Origin: Herbidospora solisilvae | GTDB lineage: Bacteria > Actinomycetota > Actinomycetes > Streptosporangiales > Streptosporangiaceae | Assembly: GCF_009901565.1 (NCBI RefSeq) | Contig: NZ_WXEW01000001.1 | Location: forward strand, 868,001 to 932,000 | Length of the DNA stretch: 64,000 nt | Direction of reading: 5' to 3' | Part shown: positions 49,970 to 58,103 of the stretch, piece by piece | Numbering within the stretch: position 1 is the stretch's first letter | Layout: every line of letters starts with the position of its first letter | Made by a program: the position numbers and the translations under genes | Notes under the pieces: model-generated | What the model saw: only the letters and a program-made list of their open reading frames with translations | Told to the model about the DNA's origin: nothing | Databases searched by the model: none

Positions 49970-50866
49970 CTACCGGACCGCCCTGGGCGCGAGGTTCTCC
50001 ATGGCCTCCTCGGCCAGGGCCAGGGAGACGGCCGGGTCGGCGTCGGGGGCGCCGAAGGCGGGGTTGAAGTTGAGGTCGTGGAAGACCTCGGTGATGCCCT
50101 TCTCCGCGAGCGCCTCGACGTCCTCCCGGATCTTCTCGTAGGGACCCGACAGCGGCTGCCCGGCGTCCTTCCCCGGCCGGGTGACGCCGCGGCAGACGAA
50201 GCGGGTCACCTCGCGGCCCGCTTCCGCGGCGGCCTCCTTGACCTGGTCGATCATGGCCGGGAGGTCGTCGGCGAGCATGCGGCTGGAGCTGATCCACCCG
50301 TCGGCCAGCCGCCCGGCCCGGCGCAGCGCGGCGGGGGCCCCGCCGCCGAGCAGGATGGGCGGCGGCGTCTCCGGCTTCGGGTCCTGGCGCGAGGGCACGA
50401 CGTCGTAGAACTCGCCGTGGTGCTCGATCACGTCGTCGGTCCAGAAGCGGCGCAGCAGCGTGAGATATTCGTCGGCGCGCTTGCCACGGCGCTCCAGCGG
50501 CACCTTGGAGGCGATGAACTCCTCCTCCATCCAGCCGAGCCCGAGCCCGGCGTCGAGCCGCCCGGCGCTCACCGACTGGAGCGTGGCGAGCTGCTTGCCG
50601 AGCAGCGCGGGCGAGAAGAAGGGCAGGTTCAGCACGGCCACGCCGAGCCGGATGCGCGAGGTCAGCGCCGCGACGTACGCGAGCGACACGATCGGGTCCT
50701 GGACGCTGCGGTAGGCGGCGCCGATGTCGGTGCCGGCCGGGTGGAGCAGCCGCTGGAACGTCCAGACCTCGTCGTAGCCGAGTTCCTCCGCGCGCGTCGC
50801 CACGCGGGCCATGATCTGGGGGGTCGCCCACGTGCCCGACACGGGCACACCGAAGCCGATTCTCAT
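49970..50866 (-). CDS. LLM-class oxidoreductase, probably F420-dependent
   Basis: 298 residues. The N-terminus MRIGFGVPVSGTWATPQIMA and AEELGYDEVWTFQRLL (about 26-41) and AALTSRIRLGVAVLNLPFFSP (about 65-85) match actinobacterial F420-dependent members of the luciferase family; AGRLDAGLGLGWMEEEF and PPPILLGGGAPAALRRAG follow. F420 enzymes reduce or oxidise diverse small molecules in actinomycetes. ATG at 50864-50866 stands only 16 bases from the divergent kinase's GTG. The gap carries overlapping -10-like boxes, so both transcripts are probably leaderless. Confidence 0.87.
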   Translation of the reverse strand: MRIGFGVPVSGTWATPQIMARVATRAEELGYDEVWTFQRLLHPAGTDIGAAYRSVQDPIVSLAYVAALTSRIRLGVAVLNLPFFSPALLGKQLATLQSVSAGRLDAGLGLGWMEEEFIASKVPLERRGKRADEYLTLLRRFWTDDVIEHHGEFYDVVPSRQDPKPETPPPILLGGGAPAALRRAGRLADGWISSSRMLADDLPAMIDQVKEAAAEAGREVTRFVCRGVTRPGKDAGQPLSGPYEKIREDVEALAEKGITEVFHDLNFNPAFGAPDADPAVSLALAEEAMENLAPRAVR

Positions 50867-50882
50867 GTCTTAGATTGTCCGC
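50867..50882. promoter_or_regulatory. Shared leaderless promoter core between divergent genes
   Basis: The whole gap between two start codons is 16 bases. On the plus strand TAGATT (50871-50876) ends 6 bases before GTG at 50883, the spacing of a leaderless start. On the minus strand the overlapping CAATCT is 5 bases from ATG at 50866. The -35 elements would lie inside the opposite coding sequences. Confidence 0.45.
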
Positions 50883-51698
50883 GTGTCCCTCCTCGACGAA
50901 CTCGTCCGCCACGCGGGCGGCGGCGATCACACCGTCCTGAAGGACACCCGCGTGCTGGTGGTCCGGGTGGGCGACGTGGTGGTGAAGGCCCACGAGGCCG
51001 ACACCGACGAGGCCGCGCTGAAGGCGCGCCTGGCCGTCGAGCTGCCGGCCGGGCTGATGCTGCGCGCGCTCTCGGTCGACCGGGTCGGCGGCCGGATCGT
51101 CACCGTGTGGCCGGCCGGCACACCGCTCACGCCCGACGACCTCGACGACGCCCCGTGGGAGGAGGCCGGCGAGCTGCTCGCCGAGCTGCACCGCCAGCCG
51201 GTGCCCGACGGGGTGCCGATGATGGGCGGCCCGGAACGGGTGACACGCGCGGTCGCGCGGCTCGAACCGCACGACGTCCCGCGCAGGGCGTACACGACCC
51301 TGAACCTCAACCAGCGGCGGCGGGCCCTGACGCACGGCGACTGGCACCTCGGGCAGTTGCTGCGCCACGACGGCGCCTGGACGCTCATCGACCCCGACGA
51401 CCTCGGCTGGGGCGACCCGGCGTGGGATCTGGCCCGGCCGGCCGCATGGTTGGCCAACGGGCTGATGGACCCGGCGGGCTGGGATCGCCTGACCCGTTCC
51501 TACCTGCGCGCCGGTGGCACCGCGATTTCCGGCGACGACATGTGGCGGGAACTCGACGGGCCGGCCCGCGCGTTGACCGTCCAGTTGGCGGCCGTCGCGG
51601 TGGCCAATGCCCGCGAAGACGGTGTCCCGCTTGACGACGCGGCCGAGGCTCTGATCTCCTCCTGCGAGAGGATCCTTGCCGCCCCGCCGCTGTCCTAG
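50883..51698 (+). CDS. Aminoglycoside-phosphotransferase-like kinase
   Basis: 271 residues of the APH/choline-kinase fold. The N-lobe has VVRVGDVVVKAHEAD (Lys about 36). The catalytic loop is LTHGDWHLGQLLR (about 142-154, Asp as base) and the metal motif is TLIDPDDLGWGDPAWDLARP (about 160-180). These proteins phosphorylate antibiotics, sugars or metabolites; the divergent N-lobe and lack of resistance-gene context leave the substrate open. GTG at 50883 is next to a -10-like box with no ribosome-binding site, fitting leaderless translation. Confidence 0.82.
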   Translation: MSLLDELVRHAGGGDHTVLKDTRVLVVRVGDVVVKAHEADTDEAALKARLAVELPAGLMLRALSVDRVGGRIVTVWPAGTPLTPDDLDDAPWEEAGELLAELHRQPVPDGVPMMGGPERVTRAVARLEPHDVPRRAYTTLNLNQRRRALTHGDWHLGQLLRHDGAWTLIDPDDLGWGDPAWDLARPAAWLANGLMDPAGWDRLTRSYLRAGGTAISGDDMWRELDGPARALTVQLAAVAVANAREDGVPLDDAAEALISSCERILAAPPLS

Positions 51699-51734
51699 AG
51701 TGAACGGTGCACGTCACATAAGGAGATGAACCTC

Positions 51735-52010
51735 ATGCAGTGCCCTAAGTGCAGAGGCAACATGCGGACTCTGGACCGCAACGGCGTCCACATCGAGCAG
51801 TGCGACAACTGCCGTGGCATCTTCCTCGACTACGGCGAGCTCGAGACCCTGAGCCGCATGGAGAGCCAGTGGGCCCAGCAGCACTACTCGGCCCCGCCGC
51901 CCCCGCCGCCGCCCCCCGCCCACGGTCCCGCCTGGGGTCACGGCGGTCACCACGGCGGCCACTACGGCCACCGCCGCAACAGCTGGGTGGGCATGCTCTT
52001 CTCCAGCTGA
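51735..52010 (+). CDS. Zinc-ribbon (zf-TFIIB) small protein
   Basis: 91 residues. The N-terminus MQCPKCRGNM and VHIEQCDNCRGIFLDYGEL form a CxxC-x20-CxxC ribbon (zf-TFIIB family). A run of Pro and a His/Gly-rich stretch (HGPAWGHGGHHGGHYGHRR) follow, which could bind metal. Function unknown; relatives are widespread in actinomycetes. ATG at 51735 is preferred over 51726 because AAGGAG abuts the earlier ATG but is well spaced from the later one. A long hairpin follows the stop. Confidence 0.85.
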   Translation: MQCPKCRGNMRTLDRNGVHIEQCDNCRGIFLDYGELETLSRMESQWAQQHYSAPPPPPPPPAHGPAWGHGGHHGGHYGHRRNSWVGMLFSS

Positions 52011-52023
52011 CCCCCGAACGTCC

Positions 52024-52060
52024 GGCGAGCCGCGACCCTGTCACAGGGTCGCGGCTCGCC
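52024..52060. terminator. Bidirectional hairpin terminator
   Basis: Seventeen bases at 52024-52040 pair perfectly with 52044-52060 around TCA. It lies between the convergent zf-TFIIB (ends 52010) and ABC-F (ends 52078) genes, so it should stop transcription from both sides. Confidence 0.85.
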
Positions 52061-52077
52061 GCGTGTTCGTCACGTGT

Positions 52078-53646
52078 TCACAGGTCCAGCCGCCGGGTGA
52101 TGCCGATCGAGTCGAGGAACGGCAGGTCGTGGCTGGCCACGATCAGCGCTCCCCGGTAGCCCGACAGCGCCCCCGCGAGCTGGCGCACGCTCGCCAGGTC
52201 GAGGTTGTTGGTCGGCTCGTCGAGCAGCAGCAGTTGCGGCTGGGCGAACAGCAGCCGGGCCAGCGCGGCCCGGAACCGCTCCCCGCCCGACAGCGTGCCG
52301 GCGATCTGGTCGGCCCGGCCGCCCCGGAACAGGAACCGCGCGAGGCCCGCGCGGATCTCGTTCTCCGACACCTCCGGCGCGACGGCGCGCACGTTGGCCG
52401 CGACGCTGACCGTCTCGTCGAGCACGTCGAGCCGCTGCGGCAGGTACCGCGTCGGCACGAGCGCGGGCCACCGGGTGATGGCCTCCAGCAGCGTCGTCTT
52501 GCCCGAGCCGTTGGGGCCGAGCAGCGCGATGCGTTCGGGGCCCTTGACGACGAGTTCCGACGGTTGGCGTCCGCGCCGTTCCGGCACCACCTCCAGCGGC
52601 CCCGACACGTCGCGGTCGGTGACGAACGTGCCGCCGAGCGGGAACGAGAGCACCATCCGGGTCTGCGGCACCGCCGTGCCCGGCAGGTCGACGCGGATCT
52701 CGGCCTCGTCGCGGACCGCCTCCTCCGCCTCGGTCAGGCGGTCGCGGGCACCGGCGAGGCGCTGCTCGTGCATGATGCGGTGCTTGCCGGCGCTCTCCTG
52801 CTGGGCACGTTTCCGCGCGCTCATGATGATCTTCGGCTCACGCTTCTGCGCCTCCATCTTCCTGCCGTAACGCACCCGTTTGGCCAGCTTCTCGTGGGCT
52901 TCGACGAGCTCCCGCTTCTCCCGCCGCACCTCGCCCTCGGCCGCGCGGACCATGCGCTCGGCCGCCTCCCGCTCCACGTCGAGCACCTCCTCGTACGCCG
53001 TCAGCCCGCCCCCGAAGACCCGCCCGTCGGGCAGTTCGGCGAGCCGGTCGACGAGGTCGAGCAGCACCCGGTCGTGGCTGACCACGACGATCGTGCCCGG
53101 CCAGGAGGTGACGGCGTCATAGAGCCGGTGGCGGGCGGCCAGGTCGAGGTTGTTGGTCGGTTCGTCGAGCAGCAGCACGTCGGGGCCGCGCAGGAACTCG
53201 GCGGCCAGGCCGACCATGACCGTCTCGCCGCCCGAGAGCGTGGCGACGGTCCGGTCGAGGCCGACGTCGTCGAGGCCGAGCCGGTCGAGTTCGGCGCGGG
53301 CACGTTCCTCGACGTCCCACACGACGTTCTCGTAGTGCTCCTCGGCGGTGTCGCCGGCCTCGATGGCGTGCAGGGCCCGCCTGGCCACGGTGATGCCCAT
53401 CAGGTCGGAGACGGTGCGTCCGACGCCGAGCGGCAGATTCTGCGGGAGGTGGCCGACCGAGCCCGACACCTGGATCGAGCCCCGGATGGGCACCAGCTCA
53501 CCGGCGGCCAGCTTGAGAAGGGTGGACTTGCCGGAACCGTTCACCCCGATCAGCCCGGTCACGCCGGGGCCGATCACGAGGTCGAGGCCTTCGAAGACGG
53601 GGGTGCCGTCGGCCCAATAGAAGAAGAGATCGTCGCAGCGCAACAT
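52078..53646 (-). CDS. ABC-F family ATPase (ribosome-associated type)
   Basis: 522 residues with two ATPase domains and no membrane part. Domain 1: Walker A GVNGSGKST (about 35), signature LSGGE (about 138), VLLLDEPTNNLDLAA. Domain 2: GPNGSGKTT (about 375), LSGGERFRAALARLL, LLLLDEPTNNLDLAS. The linker between (about 225-300) is charged and helical (KRELVEAHEKLAKRV, ARKRAQQESAG), as in ABC-F proteins that reach into the ribosome. Some members protect against antibiotics that bind the large subunit; others tune translation. The leader peptide and hairpin upstream support antibiotic-responsive control. ATG at 53644-53646 has TGGAG 11 bases before it. Confidence 0.9.
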   Translation of the reverse strand: MLRCDDLFFYWADGTPVFEGLDLVIGPGVTGLIGVNGSGKSTLLKLAAGELVPIRGSIQVSGSVGHLPQNLPLGVGRTVSDLMGITVARRALHAIEAGDTAEEHYENVVWDVEERARAELDRLGLDDVGLDRTVATLSGGETVMVGLAAEFLRGPDVLLLDEPTNNLDLAARHRLYDAVTSWPGTIVVVSHDRVLLDLVDRLAELPDGRVFGGGLTAYEEVLDVEREAAERMVRAAEGEVRREKRELVEAHEKLAKRVRYGRKMEAQKREPKIIMSARKRAQQESAGKHRIMHEQRLAGARDRLTEAEEAVRDEAEIRVDLPGTAVPQTRMVLSFPLGGTFVTDRDVSGPLEVVPERRGRQPSELVVKGPERIALLGPNGSGKTTLLEAITRWPALVPTRYLPQRLDVLDETVSVAANVRAVAPEVSENEIRAGLARFLFRGGRADQIAGTLSGGERFRAALARLLFAQPQLLLLDEPTNNLDLASVRQLAGALSGYRGALIVASHDLPFLDSIGITRRLDL

Positions 53647-53660
53647 GGCGCACCAACTCC

Positions 53661-53697
53661 AGAGGTCATGTGTCAGAGAAAAACGGACATGATCTCT
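53661..53697 (-). promoter_or_regulatory. Leader hairpin upstream of the ABC-F gene (candidate attenuator)
   Basis: ACATGATCTCT (53687-53697) is the inverse of AGAGGTCATGT (53661-53671) with one mismatch and a 15-base loop. In the transcript the 5' arm contains the leader peptide's start codon and the 3' arm ends directly before the TGGAG ribosome site of the ABC-F gene. A ribosome stalled on the leader would disturb this stem and expose the gene, the logic of ribosome-mediated attenuation known for several ABC-F resistance genes. Confidence 0.5.
53673..53690 (-). CDS. Five-residue leader peptide MSVFL
   Basis: An 18-base frame (start 53690, TGA at 53673-53675) encodes MSVFL within the ABC-F leader, 26 bases before the ABC-F ATG. 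It lies in the loop and 5' arm of the hairpin. Short leader peptides with bulky or hydrophobic ends control macrolide- and lincosamide-type resistance genes. The peptide's reality is inferred from its place; no translation evidence exists here. Confidence 0.45.
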   Translation of the reverse strand: MSVFL

Positions 53698-53742
53698 AGA
53701 GCTCCAACGGATCTCCCCTGGGCAGGCGATGTGACGTCGTCC

Positions 53743-53771
53743 ACGCTAGACGCCGGGTCGCCCGGCTTCAA
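53743..53771 (-). promoter_or_regulatory. Promoter of the ABC-F gene, WhiB7-like layout
   Basis: On the minus strand TTGAAG (53766-53771) and TAGCGT (53743-53748) are separated by exactly 17 bases. Directly upstream of the -35 is an AT-rich stretch, GAAATTGATT, rare in this genome. WhiB7, the antibiotic-stress activator of actinomycetes, recognises AT-rich sequence just before the -35. A start near 53736 gives a leader of about 90 bases containing the MSVFL frame. Confidence 0.5.
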
Positions 53772-53781
53772 ATCAATTTCG

Positions 53782-55725
53782 TCAGAGTCGCGACCGGTAA
53801 ATTTGCGCGGCCTTCTCGATGAGGTCGAGGTGGTCGGCGAGCTGGCTCGGGGAGTCGAGGCGGGCGTGCGTCCTGACGGTCTGGTCGAGCAGGGCCAGCC
53901 AGTCGAGGCACCACCGCACGTCCTCCGTCCGGGCGACCGGGCGGCCGGCGACGTCGACGTAGATGGGGCTGGTGTGGGCGTACACCCGGCGGTGCAGGCT
54001 GCGGCGGTGGGGGCCGCCGCTCGCGGTGGCGACGATGTAGGTCGGCTCGGTGACGGTCAGCGTGGTGCGCAGTTCGCCGCCCGGACCCGCGGCGGCCACG
54101 CCGCTCGCGGTGACGATCTCCAGGCGTTCCACCTCGGGGCCGACGCTGCGCGCGACGACCTCGATCTCGTCGCCGGCCGCCAGGCGGCAGGTGTCGCCGA
54201 TCTCGGCTCCCCCCGCGGTCAGCTCCAGCCACGGCCCGGTGGTGGCGAAGGTGCGGCCCTGCCGCACGGCGTGCGCGTAGGCCTCGGCGGAGAGGGGGCC
54301 GCCGAGACGGGCGTACACGCGTTCCCAGCCGGGCGGGCTGGAGACGGTGTCCTGCCGCGTGTACGACAACATCGAGTCGGTGCCCGCCAGCGCGGCCAGC
54401 CGGTTGCCCGCGCCGAGCAGGCGGCGGTAGACCTCGACGGTGCCGGAGAACTCGGAGAAGTGCAGCAGCTCGACGCCGTCGACCAGGCCGAGCGCGGCGT
54501 CGACGACCAGCGCGCGGGCGTTGCAGTCGCGCCGGGCCGCGCCGATGACGTCGCCGGGGGTGGCGACCGGGCCGTGGAACGGGTGGGCGTAGCCGAGCAC
54601 CGCCTGGAGCTCGCGCAGTTCACCGCAGGCGGCGCCGTTGGGGGGCCAGTCGGCGTCGTCGAGGAAACCCGTGTGGTAGATCGAGGGCGGCGCGGCCAGG
54701 CCGAAGGCGTGCACATGGCCGAGCAGGTCGTTGCGGTATTCGACGCCCATGCGGGCGACGTGCCCGGCGTCCGACCAGGGCAGGTCGCGGCCGGCCCAGT
54801 GGTGCAGCGCCTCCTGGTCGTAGACGCGGCGGCCGGCCACGTTGCCCGCCACCAGGTTGAGCACGTGCAGGTCCTCGCCGTGCTGCATGACGGCGGCCTC
54901 GGCGGGGGCGGCCACCACGTCGCCCGCCCAGTTGAGGTGGACGTGCAGGTCGGCGCCGTACCATCCGTTCGCGGCGGCGTCGTAGACGCGGGCCGGGGTG
55001 AGGTCGACGGTGGTCTCGCGCCAGGGCGACGGCACGACCTGGGTCTCGGCCAGTTCGTACTCCATGCCGCGGGTCACCCGGACGACCAGGGGTTCGGCCG
55101 GGACGGGCAGCGTCAGGTCGTCGCCGTGGAAGTAGGGCACGCCGTGGTAGTCGCGCCGGTGCGGGACGCCGTCGGGCCACCAGCCCTGGCCGTCGGTCGA
55201 CGTCACGCTCCAGCGGCAGGGGAACCCGGCTCGCAGCCGCAGGCGGGCCGGGACCGCGGCACGGGTGAGCACCGACAGGTCGACCGGCTCGCCGTCGCAG
55301 CGCAGGTCGCTGTCGCTGGCGAACTCGGCCAGGTGGGCGCCGCCGGGGCCGATGACGTGCTCGGTTCCGTCGAGGGTGACGGTGGCGGTGGTCGTCCGGG
55401 CGGAGTCGACCAGGAGCACGCCCGGCACGGGGGTCGCGGAGAGCACCGCGCTCGCGCGGGCCTCCAGGATGTAGCCGCCGGGGGTGAGCCGCAGCACGGT
55501 CAGCCCGTCGGGGACCTCCCGGCCGCTGACGGCGTCGCGGAAGGCCCGGTCGAGGTCGGTGTCGCCGGACATCTGATAGGCCTCGTCCGGAAACCGGAGG
55601 AAGCTCAGCATGCGCACGTAGCCGATCGGCGGTTCACCCCAGGTGATGCCGTGCTCGGCCAATAGGGCGCGGTAGTCGTCGAGGGCCCGTGCCACCACCG
55701 GTGGCAAGAGCGGGTCATGGTGCAT
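53782..55725 (-). CDS. CehA/McbA-type metallohydrolase (PHP-like)
   Basis: 647 residues. The N-terminal 300 residues include beta-sandwich regions. The PHP-like metal site starts at NGWYGADLHVHLNWAGD (about 296-312), the DxHxH motif, followed by LGYAHPFHGP (about 410) and a GTDSML box (about 485) with further ligands. CehA and McbA hydrolyse carbaryl, but most family members have unknown esters or phosphoesters as substrates. No signal peptide, so probably cytosolic. ATG at 55723-55725 follows GGGGAGG; a longer frame reaches 55848 but lacks a ribosome site. Confidence 0.78.
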   Translation of the reverse strand: MHHDPLLPPVVARALDDYRALLAEHGITWGEPPIGYVRMLSFLRFPDEAYQMSGDTDLDRAFRDAVSGREVPDGLTVLRLTPGGYILEARASAVLSATPVPGVLLVDSARTTTATVTLDGTEHVIGPGGAHLAEFASDSDLRCDGEPVDLSVLTRAAVPARLRLRAGFPCRWSVTSTDGQGWWPDGVPHRRDYHGVPYFHGDDLTLPVPAEPLVVRVTRGMEYELAETQVVPSPWRETTVDLTPARVYDAAANGWYGADLHVHLNWAGDVVAAPAEAAVMQHGEDLHVLNLVAGNVAGRRVYDQEALHHWAGRDLPWSDAGHVARMGVEYRNDLLGHVHAFGLAAPPSIYHTGFLDDADWPPNGAACGELRELQAVLGYAHPFHGPVATPGDVIGAARRDCNARALVVDAALGLVDGVELLHFSEFSGTVEVYRRLLGAGNRLAALAGTDSMLSYTRQDTVSSPPGWERVYARLGGPLSAEAYAHAVRQGRTFATTGPWLELTAGGAEIGDTCRLAAGDEIEVVARSVGPEVERLEIVTASGVAAAGPGGELRTTLTVTEPTYIVATASGGPHRRSLHRRVYAHTSPIYVDVAGRPVARTEDVRWCLDWLALLDQTVRTHARLDSPSQLADHLDLIEKAAQIYRSRL

Positions 55726-55942
55726 GATGCCTCCCCGATATCCGAAAGCGACAGCATCGTCACACCGGATCACCAGGCATGGGGTGCAATCGTGCATCAG
55801 GGTGCAGCGAGGTCGAACACGGTGGGGGAAAACCCGAACCGGGAGCAAGAAACCGTCACCCGTGAAATCGCGGTGAACGAGCTCTGAATTCTTTTTGCGG
55901 CTCGCGTCGGTTTTCTCGGCGTCTCACATAATTCGAGATGAG
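55726..55942. other. 217-base intergenic region between CehA-like and TelA operons
   Basis: The gap separates divergent starts. CATAAT at 55927-55932 is a good -10 for the plus-strand operon; it would put the transcript start within a few bases of the ATG at 55943. No convincing -35 is seen. The middle has short direct repeats of GGGTGCA/GGGGTGCAA type (around 55783 and 55800). I see no gene, RNA gene or terminator. Confidence 0.4.
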
Positions 55943-56989
55943 ATGAGGAGAAGATTACTCGGCGTGGCGCTGGCCGTCCTCCTGGGAGGAGGGGTCGTCG
56001 CGGCCCTCGTCCTGGGCAACCTGGGGTCAGGCGTCACCGTCGTCCGCGGCGTCATCGGGTCGGAGAAGAAGCCCTTCTTCGACGACCCGCAGGTCAAGGC
56101 CGCCTTCGCGAAGCACGGCCTCCAGGTGGAGGTCGACACCGCCGGGTCCCGCGAGATCGCCACGAGCGTGGACCTGGACACCTACTCGTTCGCCTTCCCG
56201 TCGAGCGCGCCGGCCGCCGAGAAGATCAAGAAGGAGCGCGGGGTCAACGCGACCTTCGCGCCGTTCTTCTCGCCGATGGCGGTGGCGACCTTCGAGCCGA
56301 TCGTGGCCACGCTGACCCGGGCGGGGGTCGTGAGCGGCACCACCTTCGACATCAAGAAATATCTGGAATTAGTCGATAAAGGCACTCGGTGGGATGCGCT
56401 GCCCGGTTCGGCGTACAAAGCCAGAAAACGGGTGCTGCTCACCACGACCGACATCCGCACCTCGAACTCGGCGGCCATGTACCTGGCGCTGACCAGCTAC
56501 GTCGCCAACGGCGACGACGTCGTCCAGGGGGCCGACGCGCGGGTCGCCGAGCGGGTCGCGCCGCTGTTCCTCGACCAGGGCTACTCCGAGTCGACCTCCG
56601 AGGCGCCGTTCGAGGACTACCTGGCCATGGGGATGGGCAAAACCCCGATGATCATGGTGTACGAGGCCCAGTACGCCGCCCGCCTGTTCGCCGGCGACGG
56701 CACGATCGGCCCGCAGATGCGGCTGCTCTACCCGTCGCCGACGGTGCTCAGCAAGCACACCCTGGTGCCCTTCGACGAGAACGCGAGCGAGGTCGGCCGC
56801 CTGCTGACCGAGGATCCGGAGTTCGCCGGGCTCGCCGCCAAGCACGGCTTCCGCACGGCCGACCCGGGCGTCTTCGCCGGCCTCGCCAAGGGCACCCCGC
56901 TCACCCCCGATCTGGTCGACGTGGTCGAGCCGCCCACCTACGACCATCTGGACCAGCTCGTCGCCATGATCGAAGAACGTTACCTCTGA
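55943..56989 (+). CDS. Membrane-anchored solute-binding-like protein of the TelA operon
   Basis: 348 residues. One N-terminal hydrophobic segment (LLGVALAVLLGGGVVAALVLG) lacks a lipobox or obvious cleavage site, so it is probably an anchor. The outer part resembles a type II periplasmic binding protein: GVIGSEKKPFFDDPQVKAAF, FAFPSSAPAAEKI, YLALTSYVANGDDVV and MVYEAQYAARLF. No ABC permease gene accompanies it. ATG at 55943 begins MRRRLLG. It is the first of four plus-strand genes ending at 60173; the next begins 10 bases after its stop. Likely a surface sensor rather than a transport component; that is inference. Confidence 0.7.
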   Translation: MRRRLLGVALAVLLGGGVVAALVLGNLGSGVTVVRGVIGSEKKPFFDDPQVKAAFAKHGLQVEVDTAGSREIATSVDLDTYSFAFPSSAPAAEKIKKERGVNATFAPFFSPMAVATFEPIVATLTRAGVVSGTTFDIKKYLELVDKGTRWDALPGSAYKARKRVLLTTTDIRTSNSAAMYLALTSYVANGDDVVQGADARVAERVAPLFLDQGYSESTSEAPFEDYLAMGMGKTPMIMVYEAQYAARLFAGDGTIGPQMRLLYPSPTVLSKHTLVPFDENASEVGRLLTEDPEFAGLAAKHGFRTADPGVFAGLAKGTPLTPDLVDVVEPPTYDHLDQLVAMIEERYL

Positions 56990-56999
56990 GGGACGACTG

Positions 57000-58103
57000 A
57001 TGGACCTGGTACTCACGCCACCGGAGCCGGTCCCCCCGGTGCCCGCCGAGAAGGCGTCGCGGATGATGCCGATCTCCGACGAACGCGACGCCGAACTGAC
57101 CGGACGGGCCCGCGCGTTCGCCGGCGAACTGGCCGCGCTCGACCCGCGCTCCCCCGACTTCACCAAGAAGGTCGCCGGCATCACCGCGATGGGCGCGACG
57201 GAGGTCGGCGCGTCGTCGCAGGTCTCCAACCGCATGCTGCGCCGCCCGCTGAAGGCGGCCGACGGACCGGTCGCGAACGATCTGGTGGCGCTGCGCCGCA
57301 CGATCGTCGACCTCGACCCCAAGAACGCCACCACCGGCCGCCGCCTGATGGGCCTGCTGCCGGGCCGGCTCCGCGACTACTTCGCCCGATACCAGAGCGC
57401 CCAGAAGCACCTCGACGACATCGTGCGCTCGCTCAGGTCGGGCCAGGACGAACTGCGCAAGGACAACGCCGCCATCGAGGGCGAACGCCGCCTGCTGTGG
57501 GACGCCATGCTCAAGCTCCAGGAGTACGCCGTCATGGCCGCCGCGCTCGACGCCGAGATCGAGGAGCTGATCCTGCGCGAGCACGACGAGGAGCGGGCCA
57601 CCGCGTTGCGCAGCGACGCCCTGTTCGCGGTGCGCCAGCGCCACCAGGACCTGCTCACCCAGCTCGCCGTCTCGGCGCAGGGCTACCTGGCGCTCGACCT
57701 GGTGCGCAAGAACAACCTGGAGCTCATCAAGGGCGTCGACCGCGCCACCACGACGACGATGGCCGCGCTGCGCACGGCGGTCGTGGTCGCCCAGGCGCTC
57801 GCCGGGCAGAAGCTGGTGCTCGACCAGATCACCGCGCTCAACACGACCACCTCCGACCTGATCGTGTCGACGAGCGAGCTGTTGCGCGGCCAGGCCGCCG
57901 ACATCCAGGCGCAGGCCGCCGCGACGACGGTCGACCTCGACGCGCTGCGCAAGGCCTTCGACAACGTCTACGCCACCATCGACACCATCGACGAGTTCCG
58001 CGCGCGGGCCGTGGAGAACATGGCCACCACCGTCGGCAGCCTGACGGTGGAGATCGAGAACGCGCGCAGGCACCTGGACCGAAGCGACCGGAGCGAACGA
58101 TGA
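57000..58103 (+). CDS. TelA-family protein (toxic anion resistance)
   Basis: 367 residues, soluble and strongly helical. The TelA core is visible: MGLLPGRLRDYFARYQSAQKHLDDIV (about 120-145), LRSGQDELRKDNAAIEGERR, and NLELIKGVDRATTTTMAALRTAVVVAQAL (about 240-268), ending in long helices around NTTTSDLIVSTSELLRGQA. TelA is linked to tellurite and cell-envelope stress resistance, but its mechanism is unknown. ATG at 57000 has GAGGGA upstream; the stop overlaps the next ATG. It often pairs with XpaC-like small membrane proteins, and the fourth gene of this operon may be one. Confidence 0.88.
   Translation: MDLVLTPPEPVPPVPAEKASRMMPISDERDAELTGRARAFAGELAALDPRSPDFTKKVAGITAMGATEVGASSQVSNRMLRRPLKAADGPVANDLVALRRTIVDLDPKNATTGRRLMGLLPGRLRDYFARYQSAQKHLDDIVRSLRSGQDELRKDNAAIEGERRLLWDAMLKLQEYAVMAAALDAEIEELILREHDEERATALRSDALFAVRQRHQDLLTQLAVSAQGYLALDLVRKNNLELIKGVDRATTTTMAALRTAVVVAQALAGQKLVLDQITALNTTTSDLIVSTSELLRGQAADIQAQAAATTVDLDALRKAFDNVYATIDTIDEFRARAVENMATTVGSLTVEIENARRHLDRSDRSER

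Noticed and set aside
52063-55665. 1200-codon plus-strand frame across the ABC-F and CehA-like genes
   Set aside because: Spans two real minus-strand genes and their promoter; composition is typical antisense shadow.
55726-55848. Upstream extension of the CehA-like protein to 55848 (41 extra residues)
   Set aside because: The extension has no family-like features, and ATG at 55725 has an excellent GGGGAGG site.
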